A stretch of 64,000 bases of DNA, taken from the NCBI GenBank assembly GCA_958295775.1, contig CATQHC010000002.1:953830-1017829 (forward strand), in the 5' to 3' direction. The first letter of the stretch is position 1. Every line of letters begins with the position of its first letter. Origin of the DNA: Chloroflexota bacterium (GTDB lineage Bacteria; Chloroflexota; UBA11872; VXOZ01). The notes below the pieces were generated by a model that was not told the DNA's origin, did no database searches, and saw nothing but the letters and a program-made list of their open reading frames with translations. This document shows positions 53,934 to 63,784 of the stretch, in pieces. The position numbers and the translations under genes were made by a program.

Positions 53934-53990
53934 GTCTTGCCGGACCCGTTCGTGCCGAGCTTGTCGCAGTATGAACGGGTCCGGCAAGAC
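53934..53990. repeat. 18-bp perfect inverted repeat in the mnmE-pyrE gap
   Basis: GTCTTGCCGGACCCGTTC (53934-53951) is exactly inverted at 53973-53990 around a 21-nt loop. The loop sequence GTGCCGAGCTTGTCGCAGTAT resembles dispersed elements of the TTCGTGCTGAGCTTGTCGAA type seen in many genomes. There is no T-tract, so a terminator role is uncertain. The rest of 53691-54148 has several smaller GC-rich repeats and no gene; an open frame on the minus strand there is low-complexity. Confidence 0.85.
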
Positions 53991-54148
53991 GCACCCGTGA
54001 TATCAGAATTTGCAATTGCCAAGACCATCAGGGCGAACGTACGCTCTGACTCAACCCCATCTCCGCCATACTCATCTCTCATGGCAGCGGTTAAGACCAA
54101 CGCCCTGGGCTCAAAGCCAAGAACTCCAGATGAAATTCCATGCTGGCG

Positions 54149-54712
54149 CTAACCCTCGTGCGCTCCCGCATTCACACCCAGGTCTTCGATCGTGAAAATG
54201 TGTTGATACGCATAGCCGGCGGCTGAGATGGCGGCGGCTCCGCCCTGCAGGCGGTCCACCAACGTCCAAATGCCGGTGACTACGCCCCCTGCCTCCGTGA
54301 CCGCTGCGGCGGCGCGCAGCACCGAGCCGCCTGTCGTGACCGTATCTTCCACAATTGCCACCCGCATGCCCGGTTGCAGAGGGCCCTCCACCTGTTTGCC
54401 GGTGCCGTGTTCCTTCGCGCGACTGCGCACGATCAGCGCCGCTATGGGCGTGTCTGCGGCGAAACTGGCAATTGCGATGGCAGTCACCACCGGGTCGGCG
54501 GCAACCGACATGCCAGCCACAGCGTCCGGCAGTTGACTTCCTAGCGCCCGCAGCATTACCCGCCCTGTCAGAAACGCCCCTTCGGCCGCAAGCGTCACCA
54601 GGCGGCAATCGATATAGTAGTTGGCCCGCTTACCGGAGCTGAGGATGAAGTCCCCTACCTCGACTGCTTCAGTCTGCAACAACGCGCGCAGCCGCTCCCG
54701 CTCAGCTTCCAC
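54149..54712 (-). CDS. pyrE: Orotate phosphoribosyltransferase
   Basis: PyrE converts orotate and PRPP to OMP in pyrimidine synthesis. The 187 residues include FILSSGKRANYYIDCRLVTL at the substrate end, DAVAGMSVAADPVVTAIAIA and the PRPP loop VAIVEDTVTTGGSVLRAAAA near residue 122. The C-terminus FTIEDLGVNAGAHEG is shortened relative to long forms. No other pyr gene is nearby. It is transcribed away from the HAD gene. Confidence 0.93.
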   Translation of the reverse strand: MEAERERLRALLQTEAVEVGDFILSSGKRANYYIDCRLVTLAAEGAFLTGRVMLRALGSQLPDAVAGMSVAADPVVTAIAIASFAADTPIAALIVRSRAKEHGTGKQVEGPLQPGMRVAIVEDTVTTGGSVLRAAAAVTEAGGVVTGIWTLVDRLQGGAAAISAAGYAYQHIFTIEDLGVNAGAHEG

Positions 54713-55016
54713 AGCATATTTCCTTCCAATATTCTTGAAATCTCAGGTCAACCAGATTCTACCTAGCCGCGCATGCCCTGACCAGCGCTTTTGCCGCGCG
54801 TAGAGTCCTGCCATCCAAGGCGCACGCTCTCCATCCGCAAGCAGCAAGAGGAACTTGGCTGGACTGCATTCCCGGCCAAAGGCTGCCAACACAACATAGT
54901 GAAGCAGAGGCCAATTGCCGGGCTGCGCGGTTGACACCTCCCGCCGCGGACGCAGACAATACAGCCAATCCCAAGCAACAGCGATTTTGGATTTGCACCC
55001 ACGAAACCGAGGAACA

Positions 55017-55757
55017 ATGTCGAAAAACGCGCGCAGAGGCATCTTCTTCGACCTGGGCAGCACACTGGTCACCGCGTATCCTGCGGTTGCCGAACAGATC
55101 ACGCAAACCCTCGCCGATCTAGGGCATCCGGTGCCCCAGCGCGACGTCGCAGGCGCTCTTGCAAGGATCACACCGCAATTCGATGATCCGGGCAACCGCG
55201 GTTGGACGCTGACGCATGAGCGTTCGTACGCGTTCTGGACCAACTACTACGATACCGTGCTGGCGGCAGTTGGTCTTTCGCCGGCAGAGCGAAGAAACAT
55301 TGTTCTGAATGTCTATGCGAGATTGAGCAAACCGCAGGGATACGCCCTCTATCCGGATGTAATTCCGGTGCTGGAGCGCTTGGCAGGCGCAGGCTATGTG
55401 TTGGGGTTGATCTCCAACTGGGAAGCGTGGGGCGCGGAGCTAGTCAACCACCTTGGCATACATCGATACTTCCCTACGCAGGTGCTTTCCGGCTGCGTCG
55501 GCATTGAGAAACCGGATGCTGCAATCTTCGAACTGGCCCTCAATCATGCCGGCTTCTCACCCGAGCAGGTGCTCTACGTCGGCGACAGCGTCCGGTTTGA
55601 CATCGAACCGGCCAAAGCCATCGGCATGAGCGCGGTTCTAATCAACCGTCACGCCGAACGCAGCGAGCAAGACACCTCGACCGTCCGCACGCTCCGCGAG
55701 TTGCACTGCCATGAATTCTTGCTGCGCGATTCCGCGAATGCTCGTGCCGACGGCTGA
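55017..55757 (+). CDS. HAD-superfamily hydrolase
   Basis: A 246-residue haloacid dehalogenase-like protein. Motif I is GIFFDLGSTLVTA, where the second Asp is Gly, as in a large subgroup. Motif II is LGLISNWEAWG, the Lys is in GIEKPDAAIFELAL, and motif III-IV is VLYVGDSVRFDIEPAKAIGM. The helical cap lies in between. GAGG 4 bp before the ATG at 55017 fixes the start; the upstream extension of 34 codons is unlikely. It may be a phosphatase or a house-cleaning enzyme. RecQ follows after 18 bp on the same strand. Confidence 0.86.
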   Translation: MSKNARRGIFFDLGSTLVTAYPAVAEQITQTLADLGHPVPQRDVAGALARITPQFDDPGNRGWTLTHERSYAFWTNYYDTVLAAVGLSPAERRNIVLNVYARLSKPQGYALYPDVIPVLERLAGAGYVLGLISNWEAWGAELVNHLGIHRYFPTQVLSGCVGIEKPDAAIFELALNHAGFSPEQVLYVGDSVRFDIEPAKAIGMSAVLINRHAERSEQDTSTVRTLRELHCHEFLLRDSANARADG

Positions 55758-55775
55758 AGTGAAGGTGGCGCACTG

Positions 55776-58205
55776 ATGGCAACAGCACGCGGAAGGCCTG
55801 TACCGGCAGCCGATCCCAAAGACCTGCTTCAGTCGAAGTTTGGCCACAGTCGCTTCCTGCCGTTGCAGGAGCAAGTCATCGAGCAGGTCCTGGACGGCAA
55901 GGATTGCTTCGTCTTGATGCCCACGGGCAGCGGCAAATCCCTGTGCTATCAATTACCGGCCCTCTGTCTCGACGGCCTGACCCTTGTCATCTCGCCGCTG
56001 ATCGCGCTGATGAAGGACCAAGTCGACGCTTTGCAGGCCCGCGGCATTGCTGCAGACTGTGTCAATAGCGCCATGGGTCCAGCGCACAATCGGCGCGCGC
56101 AGAAGGCAGCGTACATGGGCCAACTCGATATACTGTATGTCGCCCCTGAGCGCGTGTCGACCCCAAAGTTTCGCGACTTTCTCCATGCCTTGAAACTCAG
56201 CTTGATCGCCATCGATGAAGCACACTGTATCTCAGAGTGGGGCCACGATTTTCGGCCGGACTACCGTAACCTGCAAGTGCTGCGCGACAATTTTCCCACG
56301 GTGCCGGTGATCGCACTCACGGCCAGCGCGACGGAGCGCGTGCGCGAGGACATCCTCAATCAACTGCGCATGCCGAACGCCGCTCAATTCGTCGCGAGTT
56401 TCAATCGACCGAATCTGACCTACCGCGTCAGACCCAAGCGCCGCAGCTTGGAAAGGCTTGTTGAGTTGCTGAGCGGGATTCGGGACGGCTCCGCCATTAT
56501 CTATCGTTTTTCGCGGCAGAATACCGAGGCGCTCGCCAGCGATCTGCGCGATCACGGCTTCCAAGCGCTGCCGTACCACGCCGGACTTGATGACGAGGTA
56601 CGCCGTGAGACCCAGGAGCGATTCTTGAGAAATGAGGTGCCAATCATCGTTGCGACGATTGCATTTGGCATGGGCGTGGACAAGCCGAACGTCAGGTTGG
56701 TCGTGCACTACGATCTGCCTAAGACTATTGAAGGCTACTACCAGGAGACCGGCCGTGCAGGTCGCGACGGACTCCCCAGCGCGTGTGTGCTCTTCTACTC
56801 CTATGGCGACAAGATCAATCAGGAGTACTTCATCAACCAGATCGAGGATGATGCGGAACGCGGCCATGCCAAAGAAAAACTCGCCAAGATGGTCGCCTAC
56901 GGCGAAGCCAACACGTGCCGCAGGGCGTACCTCCTCAACTACTTTGGCGAAGCATGGACTCAGAAAAACTGCGGGGCTTGCGACGTTTGTCTTGCGAAGA
57001 TTGAGCAACCGGACGACGAGCGTGCCTACGACGGCACGCAAATCGCGCAAAAGGTGCTGTCTGCCGTAATTCGGACGGGTGAACGCTTTGGTGTAAATCA
57101 CGTGGTTGACGTACTGCGGGGCAGCCGTTCGCAGCGAGTCCGGCAATTCCACCACGACGAACTGCCGGTCCACGGCATCGCGCGCGGCTACGCAAAGGAT
57201 GAGCTACAGGATGTCATCGACCAGCTCATTGAAAAGGGCCTGCTGGCGCGCAACACCTCTAGCGGCTTTCCAACCATTTCCGTAACCGCAATGGGGAAGG
57301 AATTTCTAAAGAATCGTGATGCCTTGACGCTTGTGGGGATGGCGCCCATTCGAGAGTCAGAGGGCGAACCCGATACCTTGCTCTTTGAGAAGCTTCGCTC
57401 TCTGCGCAGGGAGCTATCGGCTGAATTGAGCGTCCCTGCATACGTTGTCTTTTCAGACGAGACGCTGCGCCAGATGGCTTTACTTTCGCCTGAACATCAT
57501 GAAGCCCTGCTCCTAATCAAGGGGGTTGGCCCAATCAAGGCCCAGCAGTTTGGCAGGCAATTCTTGGAAGCGATCCGCGCGCACGCAAGCAAGGATGGTA
57601 GCAATGGCACATCGCAGCGCCCGGAGCAGGATGCCGAAGCCTCAGATGAGCCAGCCATCGAGCGAGCGAAACAGTCCCATTCGCGCGCCTATGAAGTGTG
57701 GACATCGGAAGAAGAGGAAGAGCTTGCGCGACTGTTCGCAACGGGTCGCTCGCTCAATGAGATCGCAGCAGCTCTGGGGCGCCAACCGTCTGCCATTTCA
57801 TCGCGGCTGAGACTGACCGGGGCCTCCTCCGATCACCGTCAATCGCTTAGCGCAACCGAAGAGCGCACACTGGAGTTGGTGCGACAGGGCCTCACCCTGG
57901 CGGAAGTGGCCGCAGCGCGGAGCATTTCACCTGGCACAGTTGTCGCACACGTGGAGCGGATCGCAAGGGTTGAGGAATCTCTGGACATTATTCACTTGCT
58001 CCCCACCGCAGACCGCTATGCTGCCATTGTGGAGGCCTTCCGCGCTGAGAACGACGATTCTCGATTGAAGCCTGTCAGGGAGAGACTTGGTGAAGACTAC
58101 GCGTACGAGGAATTGCGGCTCGTGCGCCTCCGCTTGCGCCAACTGTCTACCGGCATTGCGATGAGTTCCTCAAAGTTTGACGTACTTACAAGAGAGCAAG
58201 ACTGA
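55776..58205 (+). CDS. recQ: ATP-dependent DNA helicase RecQ with C-terminal DNA-binding extension
   Basis: A 3'-5' DNA helicase of 809 residues. Walker A is [16 protein letters not shown] (51-55 GSGKS), motif [20 protein letters not shown], and motif [17 protein letters not shown]. The RecQ zinc-binding region has [14 protein letters not shown] and KNCGACDVC. The winged-helix RQC domain includes [20 protein letters not shown], and the HRDC domain spans about 520-605. Beyond it are a Myb/SANT-like segment ([20 protein letters not shown] and so on, near 650) and an HTH-40-like segment to residue 790. Usual RecQ is ~600-720 residues, so the tail is an extension. Confidence 0.94.
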   Translation: MATARGRPVPAADPKDLLQSKFGHSRFLPLQEQVIEQVLDGKDCFVLMPTGSGKSLCYQLPALCLDGLTLVISPLIALMKDQVDALQARGIAADCVNSAMGPAHNRRAQKAAYMGQLDILYVAPERVSTPKFRDFLHALKLSLIAIDEAHCISEWGHDFRPDYRNLQVLRDNFPTVPVIALTASATERVREDILNQLRMPNAAQFVASFNRPNLTYRVRPKRRSLERLVELLSGIRDGSAIIYRFSRQNTEALASDLRDHGFQALPYHAGLDDEVRRETQERFLRNEVPIIVATIAFGMGVDKPNVRLVVHYDLPKTIEGYYQETGRAGRDGLPSACVLFYSYGDKINQEYFINQIEDDAERGHAKEKLAKMVAYGEANTCRRAYLLNYFGEAWTQKNCGACDVCLAKIEQPDDERAYDGTQIAQKVLSAVIRTGERFGVNHVVDVLRGSRSQRVRQFHHDELPVHGIARGYAKDELQDVIDQLIEKGLLARNTSSGFPTISVTAMGKEFLKNRDALTLVGMAPIRESEGEPDTLLFEKLRSLRRELSAELSVPAYVVFSDETLRQMALLSPEHHEALLLIKGVGPIKAQQFGRQFLEAIRAHASKDGSNGTSQRPEQDAEASDEPAIERAKQSHSRAYEVWTSEEEEELARLFATGRSLNEIAAALGRQPSAISSRLRLTGASSDHRQSLSATEERTLELVRQGLTLAEVAAARSISPGTVVAHVERIARVEESLDIIHLLPTADRYAAIVEAFRAENDDSRLKPVRERLGEDYAYEELRLVRLRLRQLSTGIAMSSSKFDVLTREQD

Positions 58206-58780
58206 TGAGTGAAGATCGGCATAGTGATTCCCGTACGCCGCTAGGGTGGAAACTCGTCGAATCGAAAGTCGCCTATAGCGGGCGCTTCCCGGTGCGTGAG
58301 GATGTCCTGGAAGCAGAGTTGGACGGCCGGCGCATGCTCTACACGTATCTGGACATTCGGCGCGACGCGGTAGCCATCCTAGCGCTCAATGACGTTGGCG
58401 AGGCTGTGCTTGTGCGACAATACCGGCACCCCTTGCGCCGCACTACGCTCGAAGTGCCCGCGGGGGCGCTCGATCCCGGTGAAGACCCCGCGGCGGGCGC
58501 ACTGCGGGAATTGGAAGAAGAGACCGGCTATCGGGCGGGCAACATCCAGCCCTTGGGCCTCTACCACCCCAGCACGCCATTGCTGCCGCTGTTGATGCGT
58601 CTTTACTTTGCGACCGATCTTCACTATCATGCACCAAAGCGTGACGAGTTTGAGATTATGCAAGTTGAGCTTGCCCCTGCCGCGCTCTTGCTGCAGGAGG
58701 TTCTCGACGGCAAGCATCCGGAGGCGGCGTTGACCGTAAGTATGCTCTATGCCGCCCAGCGCGGTTGGCTGCCGGAGTGA
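58205..58780 (+). CDS. Nudix hydrolase (ADP-ribose pyrophosphatase-like)
   Basis: A 191-residue Nudix protein. The Nudix box [20 protein letters not shown] then TGY (about 88-110) carries the full GxxxxxExxxxxxxREUxEExG pattern. [20 protein letters not shown] before the box is typical of ADP-ribose pyrophosphatases of the NudF type. The ATG shares one base with the recQ stop (TGATG), so it is translationally coupled to recQ. It probably hydrolyses ADP-ribose or related nucleoside diphosphates. Confidence 0.92.
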   Translation: MSEDRHSDSRTPLGWKLVESKVAYSGRFPVREDVLEAELDGRRMLYTYLDIRRDAVAILALNDVGEAVLVRQYRHPLRRTTLEVPAGALDPGEDPAAGALRELEEETGYRAGNIQPLGLYHPSTPLLPLLMRLYFATDLHYHAPKRDEFEIMQVELAPAALLLQEVLDGKHPEAALTVSMLYAAQRGWLPE

Positions 58781-58845
58781 CTACGCAGCGCCAGGCCCCG
58801 GTCTCCAGATGAAAACCGGAGCGCAAACGAGAGAAACTAATCTTC

Positions 58846-59742
58846 ATGGGCAATCAATCGGTACTGCTCGTCGGTGCGGACAACCTCGCGGAACGTGCGG
58901 CGGCGTATAAGCGCTTGCTCCCCACGGACGCCATTGCAATTCTCAAGCCCGATAGCAGCGACGAGAGCCGGAACACGTTTCTCGGCGTGCCGGTGGCGCA
59001 TGATTGGCCGGACGACGATGCGGTGGTTGCAGACATCGCCGGTGACATTGCCTCTCGCTCGTTTTCCGCCCGCCATGCGCTTGAGAGAGGCGGAAGGGCA
59101 ATTATACACCCGCCTCTTGGCGATTCGCTGGCGAACGCGGAGGCTATCCTGGCTGCCGCCGGCGGCTCCGCGCGCGTAGCGCTGCCCATCCATTACACCC
59201 ACAAGTATGAGGCCGCTGCGCGCTCCGCACGCTCCGGCATTGGCGACATCATCACCGTCCGCGCAATTCGCATCTTCCCTCCCACGCAGGTTTGGCAGCA
59301 GAGTTTCTTCCACCTGGTGGAGTCGCTCGTAATGCTGGGCGGCCCGCTGCGCAGGGTTTACGCACGTGCCGCCGCCCTCAAGTCAAGCACCACGGACACC
59401 GTATTCTGCAATGGCCGCTATGCGAATGATGCGATCTTCTATGGCGAGATGAGCACTGCCTATCCCAGCCAATATAGTAAGGAAGTAATCGAGATTACGG
59501 GACGCGACGGCATGGTGGAGTACGACTCCAATGCGCGCAGCTTCTGGTTGGCGTCCGAGAACGGCATTAGCCTAACCGAGGCGTATCACCGCACGCCGTA
59601 CGAAAAGATGGCGGCGGCGTACTTACAGGCGTGGGAGACAAGCGCTGAATTTGCCGCAAGCCTCCCCGATCCCTTACCTGTGATCCGGTCCTTTTGGGCG
59701 GCCATTAAGAGCATCGAGGACAATGAAGTGGTGTCTATATGA
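58846..59742 (+). CDS. Degenerate Gfo/Idh/MocA-like protein lacking Rossmann and EKP motifs
   Basis: A 298-residue protein with the outline of the Gfo/Idh/MocA family. The N-terminal half has VLLVGADNLAERAAAY in place of the GxGxxG loop, and the catalytic EKP is replaced by HPP in AIIHPPLGDSLANA. The C-terminal part, SGIGDIITVRAIRIFPPTQV to HLVESLVMLGGPLRRVYARA, fits the family beta-sheet domain. It overlaps the next gene, an intact member, by 4 bp (ATGA), so both should be made together. It may be a non-catalytic subunit or an enzyme with new chemistry. Family call is by shape and context. Confidence 0.65.
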   Translation: MGNQSVLLVGADNLAERAAAYKRLLPTDAIAILKPDSSDESRNTFLGVPVAHDWPDDDAVVADIAGDIASRSFSARHALERGGRAIIHPPLGDSLANAEAILAAAGGSARVALPIHYTHKYEAAARSARSGIGDIITVRAIRIFPPTQVWQQSFFHLVESLVMLGGPLRRVYARAAALKSSTTDTVFCNGRYANDAIFYGEMSTAYPSQYSKEVIEITGRDGMVEYDSNARSFWLASENGISLTEAYHRTPYEKMAAAYLQAWETSAEFAASLPDPLPVIRSFWAAIKSIEDNEVVSI

Positions 59743-60764
59743 GTGCAACTCGTGCTATGAATATCGGCGCTATTTCGTTTGACCACGGCCATCAGAACGG
59801 CTATGTCTCTGCCATCCTCGAACTGCCGTCCGCGCAACTCGTTGCTGCCGCGGATCCCATACCGGAGCAACTCCAGTCCATGCAGGCCATGCTCGCCGCC
59901 CATCCTGAAGCCCCGGATGTCAAGGTGTTTTCCGACTATCACGAGCTGTTGGCGCTTGACGAGGTCGAGGCGGTCTCGATTTGTTCCGCCAACGCCGACC
60001 ACGCGCAAATGACGATCGACGCCGCGCAGGCCGGCAAACACGTGCTGTGCGAAAAGCCGCTCTGCATTACCTTGGAGGAAGCAGACGCAATGATTGCTGC
60101 CTGCCGCAATGCCGGCGTAGTCTTGTGCACGGCCTACCCCTGTCGTTTTGCACCCGTGGCCTGGCAGGCCAAGCAGCGCGTGGACGCCGGGGAGATTGGC
60201 GATATACTCGCGATGCACGGCACCAACCATCTCCGGCCGTTTACGGAAGGCTGGTTCATCGATCCCCAACGCTCCGGCGGCGGCACGATTCGCGATCACA
60301 TCGTCCACGTCACCGATCTGATGCGCTGGTTTACGGGTAAAGAGGTGGTGGAAGTCTACGCGGAAGGCGACACGCTCAAGCGGCCGCACATCGCTGTGGA
60401 CGACGTGGCAATCCTGGTCGAAACATTCGAAGGCGGAATAATGGCTTCCACCGACCCTTCGTGGAACCGGCCTGAGAATTGGTCCAAGTGGGGTAACGTG
60501 TACCTCCGCCTGCTTGGTACCCGCGGAATGATCGAATTTGAAATAACGGGCCAAGCGCTCGTCCGCACCGAGGCAAAGAGCGGCGCCATCTCGTCGATTG
60601 ATACATCAGAGTCAATGAATTACTATTTGCTTAAGGATTTTTGCGAGACCATACTCGCTGGACGCTCTCCGTTAGTCACAGGGGAAGACGGTCGCGCCGG
60701 GGTGGCAGCCGTCCTGGCAGCATACCAGTCCATTGCAGAGGGACGACCGATTCGCATCGGCTAA
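59739..60764 (+). CDS. Gfo/Idh/MocA family oxidoreductase
   Basis: A 341-residue family member. The start NIGAISFDHGHQNGYVSAIL has an unusual F-D-H-G-H in place of GxGxxG. VLCEKPLCITLEEADAMIAA holds EKP near residue 107. GTIRDHIVHVTDLMRWFTGK gives the D-x3-H-type active-site histidine seen in the family. The C-terminus ends VAAVLAAYQSIAEGRPIRI. It is coupled to the preceding degenerate member. Substrate is a sugar or polyol of unknown identity. Confidence 0.87.
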   Translation: MSATRAMNIGAISFDHGHQNGYVSAILELPSAQLVAAADPIPEQLQSMQAMLAAHPEAPDVKVFSDYHELLALDEVEAVSICSANADHAQMTIDAAQAGKHVLCEKPLCITLEEADAMIAACRNAGVVLCTAYPCRFAPVAWQAKQRVDAGEIGDILAMHGTNHLRPFTEGWFIDPQRSGGGTIRDHIVHVTDLMRWFTGKEVVEVYAEGDTLKRPHIAVDDVAILVETFEGGIMASTDPSWNRPENWSKWGNVYLRLLGTRGMIEFEITGQALVRTEAKSGAISSIDTSESMNYYLLKDFCETILAGRSPLVTGEDGRAGVAAVLAAYQSIAEGRPIRIG

Positions 60765-60854
60765 CGCCGATGGTGTTTGGTGCGCGACGGGTAGGAGTAT
60801 CGATCCTGGTGATGGAGAGTTCGAAGTTAATGCTCCGGTAGGTGGAGGACAATA

Positions 60855-61235
60855 ATGCGAAGACGGCTATTCTTGGTACTGGCAGGAAGCAGTGTTCTCA
60901 GTGCGTGTAGGTTAGGAGTCGGCGAGGCCCCTCCTGAAGAAGCGCAGTTCATTCCATTGCGCATACTTACATACTCGGAAATCGTGCACCGTGGCAAACT
61001 CGCCATACTCCACGCCGCCACAAAGGAAGGCAGCGAAGTCACCCCCGTGCTCATGCGCGGTGAGGAGACTTTCGAAATTGAGGAGTTTACCCCTCAGATG
61101 GCGGGGGAGGACGGCTTTGTGCGGTGGAATTGGACGGTGCCTGAATCGCTAGAGCCCGGCACGTATACAATTGTGGTGACGGCAGTGGCCGCTGAAGGCG
61201 AGATCTCGTGGACTGAGGATTTCGAGATCAGGTAG
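60855..61235 (+). CDS. Small lipoprotein with Ig-like beta domain
   Basis: A 126-residue precursor. MRRRLFLVLAGSSVLSACRL carries a lipobox LSAC at Cys 18, and the arginine stretch suggests possible Tat routing, though a clear twin-arginine consensus is lacking. The mature part, VPESLEPGTYTIVVTAVAAE and EISWTEDFEIR, looks like a small beta-sandwich. GGAGG stands 6 bp before the ATG. It sits between oxidoreductase genes and may be a surface binding accessory; no family was recognised. Confidence 0.72.
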   Translation: MRRRLFLVLAGSSVLSACRLGVGEAPPEEAQFIPLRILTYSEIVHRGKLAILHAATKEGSEVTPVLMRGEETFEIEEFTPQMAGEDGFVRWNWTVPESLEPGTYTIVVTAVAAEGEISWTEDFEIR

Positions 61236-61256
61236 CCGCAAACCAGGGAGGCCTTC

Positions 61257-62288
61257 ATGGCAGGCGAGCGCCTGAGCACCGCCGTTGTCGGCGTGGGCTT
61301 GATTGGCGAGCAGCACGCCGACGTCTATGCTGCGTACGACCGCGCCGACCTTACCTATGTCTACGACGCAAGTCCCGAGCGCGCGCAAGCGGTGGCGGAC
61401 CGCCTGGGCACTCAGGTCGCCCCTGACTTGGCGGCGCTTGCGGCCTCAGATGTCGCGCTGGTAAGTGTGGCGACGCCCGATTTCGCCCACCGCGACGCGG
61501 TCATCACAATGCTTGAGGCCGGCAAGCACGTCCTCGTGGAAAAACCGCTGGCTACCAGCGTCGCTGACGCCGTCGCCATGGTGCAGGCCGCCGAGCGCAA
61601 TGACCGCCTCTTCAGCGTGAGCCTCGGCAATCGTTGGGTCTCCGATATTCAAGAATTGCGCGACTGCGTGCAGAGCGGCGAAATCGGCGAGCCGGTCTTC
61701 GGGTTCTCGCGTCTCTCCGATACGGTGTGGGTGCCTACGCAAATGCTCTCCTGGGGCAGCCAATCCGGTCCCCACTGGTTCCTCTTTCCCCACACCATGG
61801 ACTACATGCGCTGGATTATCGGCCAGGAAGCCGTTAGTGTCTTTGCGCGCGGCGAAAAGCGCCTGCTCCCCCAAAAAGGCGTGGATGCGTATGACTTCGT
61901 GCAGGCGATGGTAGAATTCGAAAACTGCACAATTACCTTTGAAACTTCCTGGATCGTGCCGGAAGGCTATCCCGCCATCGTCGAACAATACCTCTCACTC
62001 TACGGCACCAAGGGCAAGGTTGCGCTCGATCGCTCCAACCGCGGCTTTTCGTTGGATACCGAAGAACGCCAACTGACAATTCGGCCCAAGATGTGGTCGT
62101 ACTTCAAGACTGACCATTCCTGGGGCAATTCCATGCGGAATATGGTGGACTGCGTGCTGGACGGCGGCGAACCGGCGATACCGGCCCGCGACGGCTTGGC
62201 GGTAGTTGCCATGATCGAGGCCGCCGAGCGGTCTATTGAGACCGGTCAGCCGGTGCGACCTGCCGACTTGATCGCGGAGCAAGTGTAA
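61257..62288 (+). CDS. Gfo/Idh/MocA family oxidoreductase
   Basis: A 343-residue NAD(P)-dependent dehydrogenase-type protein. The Rossmann loop is VVGVGLIGEQHADVYAAYDR at residues 9-28 and EKP is in VLVEKPLATSVADAV near residue 99. HWFLFPHTMDYMRWIIGQEA contains the family active-site His. GGAGG 5 bp upstream fixes the start. It follows the small lipoprotein gene by 21 bp and probably belongs to the same unit as the neighbouring oxidoreductases. Confidence 0.9.
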   Translation: MAGERLSTAVVGVGLIGEQHADVYAAYDRADLTYVYDASPERAQAVADRLGTQVAPDLAALAASDVALVSVATPDFAHRDAVITMLEAGKHVLVEKPLATSVADAVAMVQAAERNDRLFSVSLGNRWVSDIQELRDCVQSGEIGEPVFGFSRLSDTVWVPTQMLSWGSQSGPHWFLFPHTMDYMRWIIGQEAVSVFARGEKRLLPQKGVDAYDFVQAMVEFENCTITFETSWIVPEGYPAIVEQYLSLYGTKGKVALDRSNRGFSLDTEERQLTIRPKMWSYFKTDHSWGNSMRNMVDCVLDGGEPAIPARDGLAVVAMIEAAERSIETGQPVRPADLIAEQV

Positions 62289-62553
62289 AAGAACAAGCCC
62301 GTTCACTGTCGCAGGTCGCTGCCTTGTTCGTCCATGCTACGGGTGCTTGGAGTCGGTAGTTTACCGGGAGTAACAAGCCCGGGCAATCGGGGGCGTGTAA
62401 ACAACGCCCTCTCACCATAGAGTGGAAACATTTGCGCTCCAGCAGGCAGAGAGACTCCCTCTCCCTGGGGGGTGAGGGGAAATCTTCACCGTTTCAGCCT
62501 ATTTCCGCGCGTTGGTCAGGGTACGCGAAGGTCTCTTGTGGGAGAACGGAAGA

Positions 62554-63564
62554 ATGAACCAAATCGGCATTGGCGTGATTGCCGCCGGACAGATGGGCCA
62601 GCGGCACGCGAACGTCTACCGGCAACTGCCCGAGGTGCAACTGCGGGCAGTCGCGGACCTGAATCCACAGGCCGCGCACGCTGCCGCTGATCCTGCGGGG
62701 GCCGACGTGTACTCAGACTGGCATGACGTGCTCGCGCGCGATGACGTTCAGGCGGTCAGCATTTGCCTGCCGGACTGGGACCACCGCGACGCAGTGATTG
62801 CGGCCGCGAAGGCCGGTAAATACATCTTGCTCGAGAAACCGCTCGCCATCGACGTTGCCGACGCAGACGACATGGTCGCTGCGGTGAAGCGCGCCGGCAT
62901 CACACTGCTGGTGGGACACACCCTCCACTTCGACCCGCGCTATGCCATGCCGTTGGCGGACTACCGGCGCGGCGCAATCGGCGACATCATTCACGTTTTC
63001 GCCCGCCGTAACAACCCCATCACCAGCGCCGAGAAATTCGAGGGCAACACGACGGTGCTGCAATTCCTGGGCATCCACGACATCGAATACGTGCTGTCGA
63101 TGCTAGATGAACCGGTCGTGCGCGTCACGGCGGAGTCCCACCAAGTGCTGGCGGCCGACCTTGGCATCGATGACGCGGTGTTTACCCTCGTGAAATTTGC
63201 CTCCGGCGCCGTTGCCAGCTTCGAGCATGCCTGGACTCTGCCAGTACAGACATACCGTGCGTTGGACGCGCGCCTCGATGCCGTGGGTACCCAAGGCATG
63301 CTCCGCATCGATTGCGCGCCCGCCACGAGCATGACCATTTCCCAACAAGAGGTCGAAACCCACGACACCTGGTACGGTCCTACGCTGGACGAGGACTACG
63401 TGGGCGCAATCTTCCACGAGGTCAAGCACTTCGTGGACTGCGTGCGCACCGGCAAAGAGCCAGCGGTCAAGCTGAGCCACGCTTACGAAGCCGTGCGCGT
63501 GGTAGATGCGGCACAGCAATCCGCCGCCAGCGGCAGGCCTGTCAGCCTGGCAGCGAGCAAGTAG
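62554..63564 (+). CDS. Gfo/Idh/MocA family oxidoreductase
   Basis: A 336-residue member. The start at 62554 is chosen for GVIAAGQMGQRHANVYRQLP and a GGAAGA site just upstream; 14 extra codons before it are unlikely. EKP is in YILLEKPLAIDVADADDMVA. LQFLGIHDIEYVLSMLDEPV carries the active-site H-D pair. The gap 62289-62553 before it holds small GC-rich repeats and no gene. Substrate unknown. Confidence 0.9.
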   Translation: MNQIGIGVIAAGQMGQRHANVYRQLPEVQLRAVADLNPQAAHAAADPAGADVYSDWHDVLARDDVQAVSICLPDWDHRDAVIAAAKAGKYILLEKPLAIDVADADDMVAAVKRAGITLLVGHTLHFDPRYAMPLADYRRGAIGDIIHVFARRNNPITSAEKFEGNTTVLQFLGIHDIEYVLSMLDEPVVRVTAESHQVLAADLGIDDAVFTLVKFASGAVASFEHAWTLPVQTYRALDARLDAVGTQGMLRIDCAPATSMTISQQEVETHDTWYGPTLDEDYVGAIFHEVKHFVDCVRTGKEPAVKLSHAYEAVRVVDAAQQSAASGRPVSLAASK

Positions 63565-63784
63565 CGACTGCTGGACGTTTTCTCCGACTGTCTCTCCCAT
63601 TTGCCGAGCAGCCAAACCGCCTGTTCAATCGTCCCTCAGACCGTTCGTGCTGGGCCTGTTGAGGCACACTCCTGGTGAAGGACGGAGATGAATTCTAGAA
63701 ATCGTTCGTGAAGAGCCTGTCAAAGAGTCGAAGCAAGCGCGAACTGTGTCCGACCCCTGCGCCAAGTCCTGTTTCACGTTCAAC

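Noticed and set aside
53687-54100. A 137-codon minus-strand frame between mnmE and pyrE
   Set aside because: Its translation is low-complexity and follows the inverted and GC-rich repeats; it is best explained as repeat DNA.
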